A stretch of 64,000 nucleotides of DNA from Sphingobacteriales bacterium (GCA_016200915.1 JACQDV010000083.1:1-64000); one strand, 5' to 3'; positions 9,241 to 19,625 are shown, numbered from the stretch's first letter. Numbers and translations: made by a program. Notes: generated by a model not told the origin, from the sequence alone.

Positions 9241-10884
9241 TTATTCCCAAATCACTTTATCTTTTGTATTAAACCATTGAGGATAGAATGATTGATGAAT
9301 CTTTTCTACCTGGTTACGTTTTACTTTTAATGATGGGGTGAGCAAACCATTGGCTATGCTCCAGTTTTCTTTCATCACTACCGCTTTTTCTAAGCGTTCA
9401 TAATTTTCTAAAGCTGGATTGACGGCGGCTAATGAAGCAGATAAGCTGCTTATAATTTCTTCTTTTGATTTTTGTTTGGCTGTTTCTGATAAAGTAATTA
9501 ATGCAATGGGCTGAGGAATTCCCATTCCTACCACGCATACATTTTCAATATCTGTATTGGAAGAAAGATGCAATTCAATGGGAGTGGGAGCAATGTATTT
9601 TCCTTTATCTGTTTTAAAAAGATCTTTTACTCTTCCGGTGATGAATAAATAACCATCATGATCATACTCCGCCATATCACCTGTTTTTAAATAGCCTTCT
9701 TCATCAAATGCTTCAGCAGTTAATGCAGGTTCTTTATAATAACCTTTCATATTGCCGGCACTTTTTTCTCTCAGCTCACCTTCTTCTGATATTTTAGTTT
9801 GCAATCCCTGCAACGGTTTTCCTACAGAGCCATAGCGCCGATCATGAGGTCTTTCAAAATGACTGTAAACACCATCTTCAGTCATGCCATAAGCTTGTGT
9901 AATTATTATATCTAATTTATGAAACCATCGCTGTAATTCTGCTGCAATAGGAGCTGCGCCGCTTAATACCGTTGTTGCACGGGTTAATCCCAATTTCTTT
10001 TTAATGGATTTTTTTATAATGCTATTAATGATTGGTATTGACAGAAGAAGACTAAGTTTCTTCTGTGGAATTTTGTTTAGAATACCTTCCCTGAATTTTG
10101 CCCATATGCGGGGTACTGCTAAAAAACAATGAGGTTGAGTATTTTGAAGATCATGTGGAAATGTTTCTAATGATTCTGCAAATGAAATGGTACTGCCCCG
10201 GTAAAGACCGTTCATTTCAACAGCCCATCGTTCGGCAATATGACTGAGTGGTAAATAAGAAAACAAATCACCATTTTTTTTCACCTGCAGAAATTCTAAA
10301 ACTTCCTGTAATACACAATCAACAGAATTGATAGTATGCATTACTCCTTTGGGATGACCTGTAGTGCCGGATGTATAAATGATAGTAAACACTTGTTCAC
10401 CATTCCAGTTATAAACTTCATTAATTGGTTGTGATTGATTGACCAATTGTTCCCATGTTTGTTCTTCATTAATTCCATATGCTTTAATACTGATCTTTTT
10501 TATATTGGAGGGAATTCCTTTTTGCTGTTCGTTATAATCATCAAGTTTACCAACAATGATAGCAACCGAATCACTATGTTCTAATATAGGTTGAATGGAA
10601 TGAGAGCTGAGTGAAGGATAAACAGGAACAGATACACAGCCTGCCATCATAATAGCAATATCTGCCATTATCCAGTGTGCACAGTTTTTTGAAAGAATAG
10701 CAATCTGACTTCCTTCCTTTATGTTCATTGATCTTAATGCTGCAGCCATTCGCCTGCATTCATCTCCGGCTTGCGCCCATGTCCATGTTTTCCATTGACC
10801 GTTGAAAGGTTGACGGAGAAAAATAGTGTTGGGAATTTCTTTTTCCCATTTCAAAAATTGTTTCAGTGGTGATGATTGTTCCAT
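9241..10884 (-). CDS. AMP-binding long-chain acyl-CoA ligase
   Basis: This enzyme activates a carboxylic acid with ATP and joins it to CoA through an acyl-AMP intermediate. The 547 residues contain the P-loop-like YTSGTTGHPKG (170-180), the adenine-binding YGMTEDG motif, and TGDMAEYDHDGYLFITGR with KGKYIAPTPIE near the C-terminal hinge. All match the long-chain fatty acid CoA ligase branch of the ANL superfamily. It is probably cytoplasmic or loosely membrane-bound and feeds beta-oxidation or lipid synthesis. The stop lies at 9241. The small membrane-protein gene is 40 bases upstream on the same strand, so they may be co-transcribed. Chain length is inferred from family resemblance only. Confidence 0.9.
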   Translation of the reverse strand: MEQSSPLKQFLKWEKEIPNTIFLRQPFNGQWKTWTWAQAGDECRRMAAALRSMNIKEGSQIAILSKNCAHWIMADIAIMMAGCVSVPVYPSLSSHSIQPILEHSDSVAIIVGKLDDYNEQQKGIPSNIKKISIKAYGINEEQTWEQLVNQSQPINEVYNWNGEQVFTIIYTSGTTGHPKGVMHTINSVDCVLQEVLEFLQVKKNGDLFSYLPLSHIAERWAVEMNGLYRGSTISFAESLETFPHDLQNTQPHCFLAVPRIWAKFREGILNKIPQKKLSLLLSIPIINSIIKKSIKKKLGLTRATTVLSGAAPIAAELQRWFHKLDIIITQAYGMTEDGVYSHFERPHDRRYGSVGKPLQGLQTKISEEGELREKSAGNMKGYYKEPALTAEAFDEEGYLKTGDMAEYDHDGYLFITGRVKDLFKTDKGKYIAPTPIELHLSSNTDIENVCVVGMGIPQPIALITLSETAKQKSKEEIISSLSASLAAVNPALENYERLEKAVVMKENWSIANGLLTPSLKVKRNQVEKIHQSFYPQWFNTKDKVIWE

Positions 10885-10924
10885 GATTTTTAAAAGGTAC
10901 TGGTTAATATGAAAAGATGATTGT

Positions 10925-11281
10925 TTATTTCTCTTTTTTCAAAGCCATATAAGTCCAGGCGGCACCTAACAGATCAACAACACCAAAACCTGCCAGCATG
11001 GGAGAGGCGAATTTTAAAGCGACAAAACAAAGAAAAGCGAGGAAGACAACTGATCGGGCAATTACCGTAAGCATGTAAAAACTTTTAAAGTTAGCTATAC
11101 CCATATGATGATAGTAAAAGCCTATTAAAAAAGCTAATATGCCAACCACCCGTATCCATACTTCATTCGTTTCGGGTAATTGAAAAGTTGATAAGAATAA
11201 GTTAGGGATGAAAATAAGTCCGAGTCCTATGGCGTAGAGATAAAAGCCGAAATAATAAACTGATTTTGCAGCAGCTGACAT
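10925..11281 (-). CDS. Small membrane protein with about four helices, function unknown
   Basis: The 118-residue protein is nearly all hydrophobic, with likely helices at about residues 8-28, 43-61, 68-89 and 93-112, short loops and a basic C-terminus (KKEK). I do not recognise a named family. It lies 40 bases upstream of the acyl-CoA ligase gene on the same strand and would be first in that two-gene unit. No catalytic or metal-binding motif is evident beyond a YYHH pair near residue 56 to 59. Confidence 0.7.
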   Translation of the reverse strand: MSAAAKSVYYFGFYLYAIGLGLIFIPNLFLSTFQLPETNEVWIRVVGILAFLIGFYYHHMGIANFKSFYMLTVIARSVVFLAFLCFVALKFASPMLAGFGVVDLLGAAWTYMALKKEK

Positions 11282-11370
11282 GGTAATCGGTTTTGGTTAA
11301 ATGATAGTTATCACAACGGGTTAATATCCCTAAGATAAGGATTTGAAAATTTAATTCGATAATTTTAATT

Positions 11371-11847
11371 ATGCGTATAGTAGTATTGTTGACAGTAAGT
11401 GCATATCTATTTGTTGCCTGTAACAACGCCACTACACATTCTGCAATTGTTGACAGCACAAAGACGCTTCCGGCATATAAGCCAGGGTTTGGCGAGTTTA
11501 TGTCGGGCATACAGGTACATCACGCCAAGCTATGGTTTGCAGGTATCAATCAAAACTGGCCATTGGCCGATTTTGAGATCAATGAGATGAAAGAATCGAT
11601 TGATAATTTAAAATTATATCAGCAGGCGAGGGTCGAGACAAAGCATTTGGGAATGATAGATGGGCCATTAGATAGTGTTGCTCATTCCATCAGCAATAAA
11701 GATGAAGCAGGGTTCAGAAAGAATTTTTTATTGCTTACTAATACCTGTAACAATTGCCATCATGAAGTGAATTTTGAATTCAATAAAGTGAAGATACCTG
11801 ATACACCACCTTTCTCCAACCAGGAATTTTCTCCGGCAAAACAGTAA
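11371..11847 (+). CDS. Lipoprotein with a single c-type heme motif
   Basis: The 158-residue protein has a lipoprotein signal with probable lipid-bearing Cys17 (LFVACNN). After a mostly helical region there is one CNNCH motif (Cys126, Cys129, His130), the covalent heme c attachment site, placed near the C-terminus as in class II (cytochrome c-prime-like) proteins. That suggests a periplasmic membrane-tethered one-heme protein, perhaps an electron carrier or sensor. Part of the helical region (GEFMSGIQVHHAKLWFAG) has histidines that might supply a second ligand, but this is a guess. It is encoded alone, converging on the trans-sulfuration gene 6 bases away. Confidence 0.7.
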   Translation: MRIVVLLTVSAYLFVACNNATTHSAIVDSTKTLPAYKPGFGEFMSGIQVHHAKLWFAGINQNWPLADFEINEMKESIDNLKLYQQARVETKHLGMIDGPLDSVAHSISNKDEAGFRKNFLLLTNTCNNCHHEVNFEFNKVKIPDTPPFSNQEFSPAKQ

Positions 11848-11853
11848 TGTTTT

Positions 11854-12987
11854 TTAGCCAAGAGCTTGTTTCCAGTCATTGATGAGATCGTCAATATGCT
11901 CCACACCAACAGATACCCTAAGCAAATTATCAGGAGTAACCGAATAAGGTCCTTCCACTGAGCGACGATGTTCAACCAAACTTTCTACTCCTCCTAAGCT
12001 GGTAGCCGTTGTAAATAATTTTAATCGTCCGGTAAGTTCCATGGCAACTTTTGCGTTCCCCTTTATTTGTACTGAAAGCATGGCGCCAAATCCACCTTTC
12101 ATTTGTTTTGCTGCAACGGAGTGTTGCGGATGAGATTTTAATCCGGGGTAATTTACTTTTTCAATTTTAGGATGAGTTGATAGATACTCTGCCAGTTTAC
12201 CGGCACTTTCCGTTTGTGCTTTTACACGAAGTGATAATGTTTTTATTCCACGACTGATCATCCAGCAATCGAAAGGAGAAGGAACAGCTCCGCCTTTTGT
12301 TTGAACGGAAGAAATCTTATCAATAAGCTCGTTATTGTTTTTAATGATGAGTACTCCGCCGAGTACATCACAATGTCCGCCATAATATTTGGTAGTGGAA
12401 TGCATTACTGCATCAGCACCCAGGTCCAATGGCAATTGCAATACCGGTGTTGCCCAGGTATTGTCAACCACACATATAGCTCCTGCTTTATGTGCAATGG
12501 CAGCGATGCTTTCAATATCACTCACCTTTAATAATGGATTGGAAGGAGTTTCTGCCCAAATCATTTTGGTATTTGATTGAACTGCTTTTTGTACCGCCTC
12601 ATTATTACTCATATCCACTTTTGTCATTTGCAGCCCCCATCTTTGATACACATCTCTCAATAAAATTTCAGTAGCATAATAAGCATCATCTGGAATAATT
12701 ACATGATCACCGGTTTTAAGCGTTTGATACATAGTGTTGATGGATGCCATGCCGGATGCAAAAGCAAATGCTCTATCACCATTTTCTAACAACGCAACAC
12801 TTGCTTCTAATTGTTTGCGGTTAGGGTTGTCTAATCTTGAATAAACAAATCCGTGTGCATACGATCCATCCGTTTCTCTTTCAAAAGTGGTAGTCAGGTA
12901 GATCGGTTGTGTTACTGAGGAAGCTTGTGCATCCTTTACTAATGTGGATTGAATGGCCTGTGTTTCAAAATGTAATTTTTCATTCAT
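11854..12987 (-). CDS. Cys/Met-metabolism PLP enzyme (cystathionine gamma-synthase/lyase family)
   Basis: This is a trans-sulfuration enzyme that uses pyridoxal phosphate to make or split cystathionine or a related thioether. In the 377 residues, the PLP lysine is Lys200 in HSTTKY, preceded by the cofactor-binding DNTWATP. The phosphate-cup sequence is FASGMAS, and the SLGGVESL and R-x-SVG motifs close the active site. Length and motif order fit full-length members. Family resemblance cannot separate synthase (metB), lyase (metC/mccB) and sulfhydrylase, so no symbol is given. It is monocistronic and convergent with the heme lipoprotein. Confidence 0.9.
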   Translation of the reverse strand: MNEKLHFETQAIQSTLVKDAQASSVTQPIYLTTTFERETDGSYAHGFVYSRLDNPNRKQLEASVALLENGDRAFAFASGMASINTMYQTLKTGDHVIIPDDAYYATEILLRDVYQRWGLQMTKVDMSNNEAVQKAVQSNTKMIWAETPSNPLLKVSDIESIAAIAHKAGAICVVDNTWATPVLQLPLDLGADAVMHSTTKYYGGHCDVLGGVLIIKNNNELIDKISSVQTKGGAVPSPFDCWMISRGIKTLSLRVKAQTESAGKLAEYLSTHPKIEKVNYPGLKSHPQHSVAAKQMKGGFGAMLSVQIKGNAKVAMELTGRLKLFTTATSLGGVESLVEHRRSVEGPYSVTPDNLLRVSVGVEHIDDLINDWKQALG

Positions 12988-13249
12988 GCTTTAAAGTTAT
13001 CGGATTCCTGTAAAGAAATCATTTTTTTGCTTCCATTGCTTTTCAAATGAAGAAGCAAGAAAGCAGCCACTCACTCCGGTAACTTGTAACATGGAACTTA
13101 TTCGGTTGTTTTCATGTCTTTTATAACAGGTTCAAAATAAGTGTTGGCACAGTTTTCTATAGTAGAAATCCTATAAAATCAGGTACTAATTCTTTGCACT
13201 GCCAAAACATATTACATACATTTATAACAGTTTAAAATCCAAGTACCCT

Positions 13250-16200
13250 ATGACCAGAAAGCTACTTCTGCTCACTGCTGCCGCAGTGCTGTTTGCTGCT
13301 AAAACTTTCGCTCAATTTACTGATGTATTATCTCTTACTGAAAGACGTGATTTGACTATCACCCAAATCGAAAATCTTGCGAATGCATGGTTTAAAAAAG
13401 TTGGTACGGCAAGGGGAACCAGTTACAAACAATTTCAACGCTGGTTATATGAAGCAAAATTTCATGTTGATGCTAATGGATACCTTATTTCTCCGGATGC
13501 AGAATGGAATAATTATCGTATTGCAAAGCAATCGATGAGAACTGTTGGAACTAATACAACAAACAGTTCATTAAGAGCAGCGGGAACAACCTGGACTGAA
13601 ATGGGGCCTAAAGGATGGAACAGAACAACGGGTTGGAATCCCGGTGTGGGTCGTGTTACTTCTATTGCTGTTCATCCTTCTGATACAACAAAAATTTATA
13701 TCAGTTCACCGGGTGGTGGTATTTGGAAGAGTACTAACAGCGGTGTTAGTTGGTCGCCTTTAATGGATAATACTTCATCAGGCTGGATGAATATTTTTAA
13801 TATCGCTATTGATCCTTCTAATCAAAATACTATTTATGCTGCCGTTTCTGGCGGTGGTGTTATCAAATCAACTGATGCTGGTGTAACATGGGCAGCAACA
13901 GGTAGTGGCCCGGCCAGTGCGAAGAAAGTAGTTATTCATCCAACCAACTCAAGTATTGTTTTTGCAACAGCAGCCAATGGAATTTATCGTTCTACTAATG
14001 GCGGTACGAGCTGGACACAGGTACACAATCAATCAAAAGAAGATATTGAATTTAAGCCGAACGATCCAAACATTATGTATGCATCCGGTAGTGGTAACAG
14101 TACTACACCGGTTAGTACATGCTGGCGTTCTGCTGATAATGGTGTTACCTGGACATCCGTGGATCCTGCTGCAGGAGTGGATGCTTATGGGAGAACATTA
14201 ATTGGTGTTACTGATGCTGATCCAAATGTGGTGTATTTAGTGCAGGCAAGCGGAAGCATCTTTGGTAAGTTATATAAATCAACAGATGCCGGTGTAAGCT
14301 TTACTACAATGGTAACCGGTAATGCTGCTAATGGTACTAATTACTTTGGTTATAATACAGATGGCACCGGTACAACAGGACAGGCTACTTATGATATGGT
14401 TATTGCTGTAAATCCATTGAATGTAAACGAGGTACACATCGGCGGTATTACATTATTTAAATCAGTAAATGGTGGTTCTTCTTTTGTGGCAGAAACTGCA
14501 TGGAGTTATCCTAATTCAATTGGTTATACTCATCCGGATATGCATGCGTTACAATGGGTGAATAAATCAATATATAGTGGCAGTGATGGCGGTATTTATA
14601 AAAGTGTGGATTATGGTGATAACTGGAACGATTTGTCGGCTGGTTTGGGGACAAGGCAGTTTTATAGAATAGCAAATTCAAAAACAAATGGTACTTTATT
14701 TATGGGAGGCGCCCAGGATAATGGAACCAGTATTTATAAAAGTACGGGATGGATTGATTGGTTAGGCGCTGATGGTATGGATTGTTTAATAAGTCCGCTG
14801 GATGAAAATTTAATTTGGGGTACTTCACAAAACGGATCTATTTATAAAAGTACCAATGGAGGTAGTTCTTATTCAAATTTAACACAGCCTTCATCCGGTC
14901 AATGGGTAACACCATTAGCAATTGAATCGAATACAAACACAATTTATGGTGGATGGACAGGAGTATATAAGTCAACAGATAATGGAAGCACCTGGACGAG
15001 TATTTCCGGATCAACAATTACTACTACATTAGCTTGTTTAGCTGTTGCTCCATCTAATCCCCAATATATTTATGCATCTAATTCCACCAGTTTGTATGTA
15101 ACTACTAACGGTGGTACCACATGGTCAACTTATGCATTAGCATCTTCTATTACATCCATAGCAGTGAGTCCAACTAATCCTGCTAAAGTATGGTTAACCT
15201 GTAACAGCAGTACCAATCGTGTATTTGTATCAACAGATGCAGGGGCTACTTTCACTAATATGTCAGGTAATTTACCGGCGTTAAGTGCCCGTAGTATTGC
15301 TTTAGATAGTGATGCCAATGAAACACCTTATGTTGGGATGAACGTGGGTGTATATTATTACGATAATACTACCTCCAGTTGGGTAAATATGTCAGATAAT
15401 CTTCCCTTAGTTGCTATAAACGATTTGAAGATTCAGAAGAGTGCAGGTAAATTGAGAGTAGCAACTTATGGCCGGGGTGTATGGGAAGCCGCTTTAATTA
15501 GCGGATCAGCACCAGCATGTAATACACCAACAGGTATAACTTCATCTTCAGTTACTAATAATAGCGCTGTTATTAGCTGGACAGCAGTAACCGGCGCCAG
15601 CAGTTACACATTGCAATACAAAACATCAGCAGCCACAACATGGACAACAGTATCTAATATTGCTGCTACATCAACTACATTAAGTGGATTAACAGCGGGT
15701 ACAACTTATAATTATCAAGTGATGACGAATTGTTCATCGGGAGGAAGTATCTATAGTACGGTAGCAAACTTTACTACTGCAGCTAACCCATGCAGTACTC
15801 CAACAGGTATTATTGTTTCATCGGTAACTAATAACGGTGCTGTTATTAGCTGGACGGCAGTAAGCGGAGCAGTGAGTTATACATTCCAATATAAAACAGC
15901 TGCAGCCACTGCATGGACAAGTGTACCAGGTATCACCAGCACATCAACAACATTAAGTAGTTTAACCGGCAACACCACCTATAATTACCAGGTGATGACG
16001 AATTGCAGTGCAAATGGAAGTGCATACAGTACTGCGGCCAGCTTTACTACATTAGTTGATCCGTGTAACACACCAACGAATGTAACAGCATCTGCCATTA
16101 CGAATACGGGTGCAACTATTAGCTGGACGGCGGTGAGTGGTGCAGTGAGTTATACATTGCAGTACAAAACATCAGCAGCTACAACATGGACAAGTGTACC

Positions 16201-17713
16201 AGGTATCACCAGCACATCAACAACATTAAGTAGTTTAACCGGCAACACCACCTATAATTACCAGGTGATGACGAATTGCAGTGCAAATGGAAGTGCATAT
16301 AGTACTTCAGCAAACTTCACTACATTAGTTAATCCATGTAACATACCAACGAATGTATCGACTAGTTTAATTACTAATACATCTGCAACCATTAGCTGGA
16401 CAGCGGTGAGTGGAACAGTGAGCTACGATCTGCAATACAAAACTTCTTCGGCAACTACATGGACTACCATAGCAGCAATTACAACCACATCCTATAATTT
16501 AAGTGGCTTAACAGGTAATACAACTTATAATTGCCAGGTTAAAACAAATTGCAGTGCGAATGGAAGTGCATACAGTACTTCAGCCAGCTTCACTACATTA
16601 GTTGATCCGTGTAATACACCAACAAATGTTACCGCTTCATCTATAACTGATGTTTCAGCAACTATTACCTGGGGAGCAGTAGCAAATGCTGCCAGCTACG
16701 ACCTTCAATATAAAGTATCAACTGCTGCAACCTGGACTACAATACCGGGTATTTCAACTAATACTTATACAATAACCGGGTTAACGTCAGGAAATAGTTA
16801 TAATTACCAGGTCAGAACTAATTGTGCAAGCAATGGTAGTGGGTATAGTGTTGCACAAAGTTTTACTATACTTTCAACTTCTTGTAATGCACCAGGAAGT
16901 CCTGCAGCAACTAATATAACTATGACTTCAGCCAATATTAGCTGGACAGCGGTAAGCAATGCAGTTTCATATGATTTGTTGTACAAGAAAAATGGAACAA
17001 CAACCTGGACAACAATTTCGAACTTAAAGACTACTTCATATAGTGTTACAGGGTTGTCTTCCGGCACTAAATATGATTACCAGGTTAAGAGTACCTGCTC
17101 AAGCCTGCTTACTAACGGAACAGCTACTCAAAACTTTGTAACAACCAGTTGTACGGCACCAGCAAATATTGTTGTAACTAATACCAATACACCAAATGTA
17201 ACAGTTACATGGGATGCATTATCCGGAGCAACCAGCTATTACATTAAATACAAAACACAAAAAGTAAAAACGTGGGCTGTAACTTCAACCTTTGCAACAA
17301 ATAGTTACATTATAACAGGATTATTGCCAAAGACCAGTTATGATATCCAGGTTTGGGTTAATTGTTCGTCAGGATCTGCGTTTTCAACGCAAAGCAGTTT
17401 TAAAACAGTAACCTTTACTGCCACTACAAATTCAACAGGTACAACAGGAAGTAATGTTACAGACAGTACTGCATTTGCAACTGTAATAGGCCCTAATCCG
17501 GCGGGAAGTTATATAGATGTAACAGTAACAACTCCTGATAAATTGCAGGATGCAAAATTAATAATGGTAGATATGTATGGACGAATATTGAAGTTGGTGA
17601 ATCTTTCTGATCACACCACACGATTAGAAGTAGCAGGTTTGGCTAAAGGGGTTTACCAGATTAAAATTATTACCAATTACGGAGTAGCTGTAAAGAGTTT
17701 CATAAAACAATAA
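13250..17713 (+). CDS. Secreted propeller protein with seven fibronectin III modules and type IX sorting domain
   Basis: This 1487-residue protein should be exported by Sec, then moved to the surface by type IX secretion. A signal peptide (ending KTFAQ) precedes about 90 residues of leader. BNR/sortilin-like propeller blades follow to about residue 750, with many STDAGVTW, STNGGTSW and STDNGSTW Asp-box-like motifs. Seven fibronectin III modules of about 91 residues come next (about 755-1400), each with ISWTAV and Y-x-YQV cores and a closing Cys. The last 75 residues form a type A sorting domain (PNPAGSYIDV, GVYQIKI, final KSFIKQ). No catalytic residues are seen in the propeller, so binding or adhesion is likelier than hydrolysis. 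Confidence 0.9.
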   Translation: MTRKLLLLTAAAVLFAAKTFAQFTDVLSLTERRDLTITQIENLANAWFKKVGTARGTSYKQFQRWLYEAKFHVDANGYLISPDAEWNNYRIAKQSMRTVGTNTTNSSLRAAGTTWTEMGPKGWNRTTGWNPGVGRVTSIAVHPSDTTKIYISSPGGGIWKSTNSGVSWSPLMDNTSSGWMNIFNIAIDPSNQNTIYAAVSGGGVIKSTDAGVTWAATGSGPASAKKVVIHPTNSSIVFATAANGIYRSTNGGTSWTQVHNQSKEDIEFKPNDPNIMYASGSGNSTTPVSTCWRSADNGVTWTSVDPAAGVDAYGRTLIGVTDADPNVVYLVQASGSIFGKLYKSTDAGVSFTTMVTGNAANGTNYFGYNTDGTGTTGQATYDMVIAVNPLNVNEVHIGGITLFKSVNGGSSFVAETAWSYPNSIGYTHPDMHALQWVNKSIYSGSDGGIYKSVDYGDNWNDLSAGLGTRQFYRIANSKTNGTLFMGGAQDNGTSIYKSTGWIDWLGADGMDCLISPLDENLIWGTSQNGSIYKSTNGGSSYSNLTQPSSGQWVTPLAIESNTNTIYGGWTGVYKSTDNGSTWTSISGSTITTTLACLAVAPSNPQYIYASNSTSLYVTTNGGTTWSTYALASSITSIAVSPTNPAKVWLTCNSSTNRVFVSTDAGATFTNMSGNLPALSARSIALDSDANETPYVGMNVGVYYYDNTTSSWVNMSDNLPLVAINDLKIQKSAGKLRVATYGRGVWEAALISGSAPACNTPTGITSSSVTNNSAVISWTAVTGASSYTLQYKTSAATTWTTVSNIAATSTTLSGLTAGTTYNYQVMTNCSSGGSIYSTVANFTTAANPCSTPTGIIVSSVTNNGAVISWTAVSGAVSYTFQYKTAAATAWTSVPGITSTSTTLSSLTGNTTYNYQVMTNCSANGSAYSTAASFTTLVDPCNTPTNVTASAITNTGATISWTAVSGAVSYTLQYKTSAATTWTSVPGITSTSTTLSSLTGNTTYNYQVMTNCSANGSAYSTSANFTTLVNPCNIPTNVSTSLITNTSATISWTAVSGTVSYDLQYKTSSATTWTTIAAITTTSYNLSGLTGNTTYNCQVKTNCSANGSAYSTSASFTTLVDPCNTPTNVTASSITDVSATITWGAVANAASYDLQYKVSTAATWTTIPGISTNTYTITGLTSGNSYNYQVRTNCASNGSGYSVAQSFTILSTSCNAPGSPAATNITMTSANISWTAVSNAVSYDLLYKKNGTTTWTTISNLKTTSYSVTGLSSGTKYDYQVKSTCSSLLTNGTATQNFVTTSCTAPANIVVTNTNTPNVTVTWDALSGATSYYIKYKTQKVKTWAVTSTFATNSYIITGLLPKTSYDIQVWVNCSSGSAFSTQSSFKTVTFTATTNSTGTTGSNVTDSTAFATVIGPNPAGSYIDVTVTTPDKLQDAKLIMVDMYGRILKLVNLSDHTTRLEVAGLAKGVYQIKIITNYGVAVKSFIKQ
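15912..16299. repeat. Exact 115-bp direct repeat within fibronectin modules 2 and 3
   Basis: Bases 15912-16026 and 16185-16299 are identical, 273 bp apart, which is one 91-codon module. The rest of the two modules differs at scattered sites. The identity at silent positions points to a recent duplication or gene conversion. Confidence 0.9.
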
Positions 17714-17730
17714 TCCTGTAAACTAATAGT

Positions 17731-17770
17731 AAAAGAAGAAAACCCCCATATCAGGAGGTCTTCTTCTTTT
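17731..17770. terminator. Bidirectional terminator between convergent genes
   Basis: AAAAGAAGAA (17731-17740) pairs fully with TTCTTCTTTT (17761-17770), enclosing a CC..GG-rich inner stem. It separates the secreted protein gene and the gamma-glutamyltransferase gene, which converge. Confidence 0.75.
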
Positions 17771-17783
17771 GAATAATATAAAA

Positions 17784-19625
17784 TTACCATCCAATGCCAT
17801 AATCATCACCATGATTACTACTCCCGCCCCAAAAGCTTCCATGTTTCCAGTCGAAATAGATGGCATTGATCGGTCCGCTGCTTCGGTCTTCAAAACTTAA
17901 TGTATAACCCATTTGCCTTAATTCTTTTTTTACCCAATCAGGAGTAGCACTGTTGACCATGATGCTGCCGGGTTTTGGTTTGCGGTCATCAATTTTTGTT
18001 CCGCCTAATGATAGCCATAATTGATTCGTGTTAACGTTGGCCGCTTCTGTTGCTTCCTGAACATTCATTCCAAACTCTACTACATTCAAAAAGAATTGTA
18101 ATAAGTTTTGATCCTGTGTATCTCCGCCCTGCACGGCGAACGATAAAAATGGTTTGCCATCTTTTAATGCTAATGTTGGCGTTAATGTTACTCTTGGTCT
18201 TTTACCTGGCTCTACAACATTGAATGGATTTAAAGATGCATCCAGCACAAAACTCTGCATACGCTGACTCATACCAACACCTGTATGACCTGCAATGCAA
18301 GCCGGTAACCAACCACCGCTTGGTGTTACTGAAACAACCCAACCATCTTTATCGGCAGCTTCCACACTGGTGGTTCCTCTCCACAAACGATCTTTATATT
18401 GTTCATCTATTGGTGTTGTTGAAAAAGCACTCAATCCTCTTTGTTTCATTAAATCCAGATAAGGATTTGTTTTTCCTTCGTATGGATAAGGATCGCCTGG
18501 GCCGGGATTAGGATTGTTTTTATCAAATGTGATGAGCTTTGCTCTATCTTTTGCATACTCTTTACTCAATAAACCTTTAATCGGTTCTTCCGGGGGAAAA
18601 TAAGGATCGCCATAATAAAAATCCCTGTCGGCAAAACTCAATTGCATCGCCTGGGAAATGGTATGAATATATCTTGAGCTGTTATATCCCATTCCTTTCA
18701 AATCAAAATTCTCCAGTATGTTAAGCGATTGTAACATCATTGGCCCTTGCGTCCATTGCTGTAATTTATAAACATCAATACCTTTATAATTTACATGCAT
18801 GGGTTCTTCTTCAATAGGTTTCCATTTAGCAAGATCTTCCATAGTGATTAATCCGCCCTGTTCCTGGCAACCTCGTACAAACTCTTTTGCAATATCACCT
18901 TTATAAAAACGATCATAAGCAGCATAGATCGCTTCCTTTCTTGTTTTCTTTTTCTTTAATGCTTCCTGCTCTGCCTCTACCATTTTGGTTAATGTTTCCA
19001 GCAAATCTTTCTGAACAAAAATTTCACCAGCCTCGGGAGCTTCTCTTTTTTCTCCGGCATGTGGTAGAAAAACTGCTTTGCTGTATGGCCATTCTTTTAA
19101 CCGTTGTTTATTTCTTTCCATACTGTTAGCCGTTTCACTTTCTATTGGATAACCGCCTGCTAATTGCATAGCAGGAGCCAGCACCTCTTTCAAACTCATT
19201 GTTCCATATTCAGCCAGCATATAACACAACCCACCGGGAGTACCGGGAGTTACTGCTGCTAATGGGCCGTATTCAGGGGGGAAAGCATAACCTTTGCCTT
19301 TGAAGAAATCAACTGTTGCTCCTGTTGGCGCCACACCTAACGCATTAATAGCAATTACTTTTCCTGTTTTAGGATTATAAATAAGCACCTGTGTTTCTCC
19401 GCCCCAGCTTAATACATCCCACATAGTACAAGTGGCTGCTAACATAGCACAGGCAGCATCTATGGCATTGCCTCCTTTTTGAAAAGTCATAGCGCCTGCT
19501 TCTGCCGCCAATGGCTTACCAGTAATGGCCATCCAGTTTTTACCATGTATAACTGGTTTTTGAGAACGCTGTGCAGTAGTAATAAGAAATGAAAAAAGAA
19601 AAATGAAGAGCAGTAGTTTTTTCAT
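17784..19625 (-). CDS. ggt: Gamma-glutamyltransferase family protein
   Basis: Gamma-glutamyltransferases cleave the gamma-glutamyl bond of glutathione and related compounds, usually in the periplasm. The 613-residue precursor has a signal peptide (ending ITTAQ). It also has the opening KPLAAEAGAMTFQKGGNAIDAA and a cleavage/nucleophile site at about Thr418 in RGTTSVEAADKDG, which corresponds to the conserved threonine that starts the small subunit. The usual TTH is TTS here, and other small-subunit signatures are looser than in the classical enzyme (SGGWLP, PGKRPRVTLTP). It may therefore be a divergent member such as an acylase, so the symbol is tentative. Confidence 0.82.
   Translation of the reverse strand: MKKLLLFIFLFSFLITTAQRSQKPVIHGKNWMAITGKPLAAEAGAMTFQKGGNAIDAACAMLAATCTMWDVLSWGGETQVLIYNPKTGKVIAINALGVAPTGATVDFFKGKGYAFPPEYGPLAAVTPGTPGGLCYMLAEYGTMSLKEVLAPAMQLAGGYPIESETANSMERNKQRLKEWPYSKAVFLPHAGEKREAPEAGEIFVQKDLLETLTKMVEAEQEALKKKKTRKEAIYAAYDRFYKGDIAKEFVRGCQEQGGLITMEDLAKWKPIEEEPMHVNYKGIDVYKLQQWTQGPMMLQSLNILENFDLKGMGYNSSRYIHTISQAMQLSFADRDFYYGDPYFPPEEPIKGLLSKEYAKDRAKLITFDKNNPNPGPGDPYPYEGKTNPYLDLMKQRGLSAFSTTPIDEQYKDRLWRGTTSVEAADKDGWVVSVTPSGGWLPACIAGHTGVGMSQRMQSFVLDASLNPFNVVEPGKRPRVTLTPTLALKDGKPFLSFAVQGGDTQDQNLLQFFLNVVEFGMNVQEATEAANVNTNQLWLSLGGTKIDDRKPKPGSIMVNSATPDWVKKELRQMGYTLSFEDRSSGPINAIYFDWKHGSFWGGSSNHGDDYGIGW

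Noticed and set aside
17784-19625. Reading the gamma-glutamyltransferase as a pseudogene because TTH is TTS
   Set aside because: The frame is intact over 613 codons with a signal peptide and a conserved Thr site, so divergence is likelier than decay.
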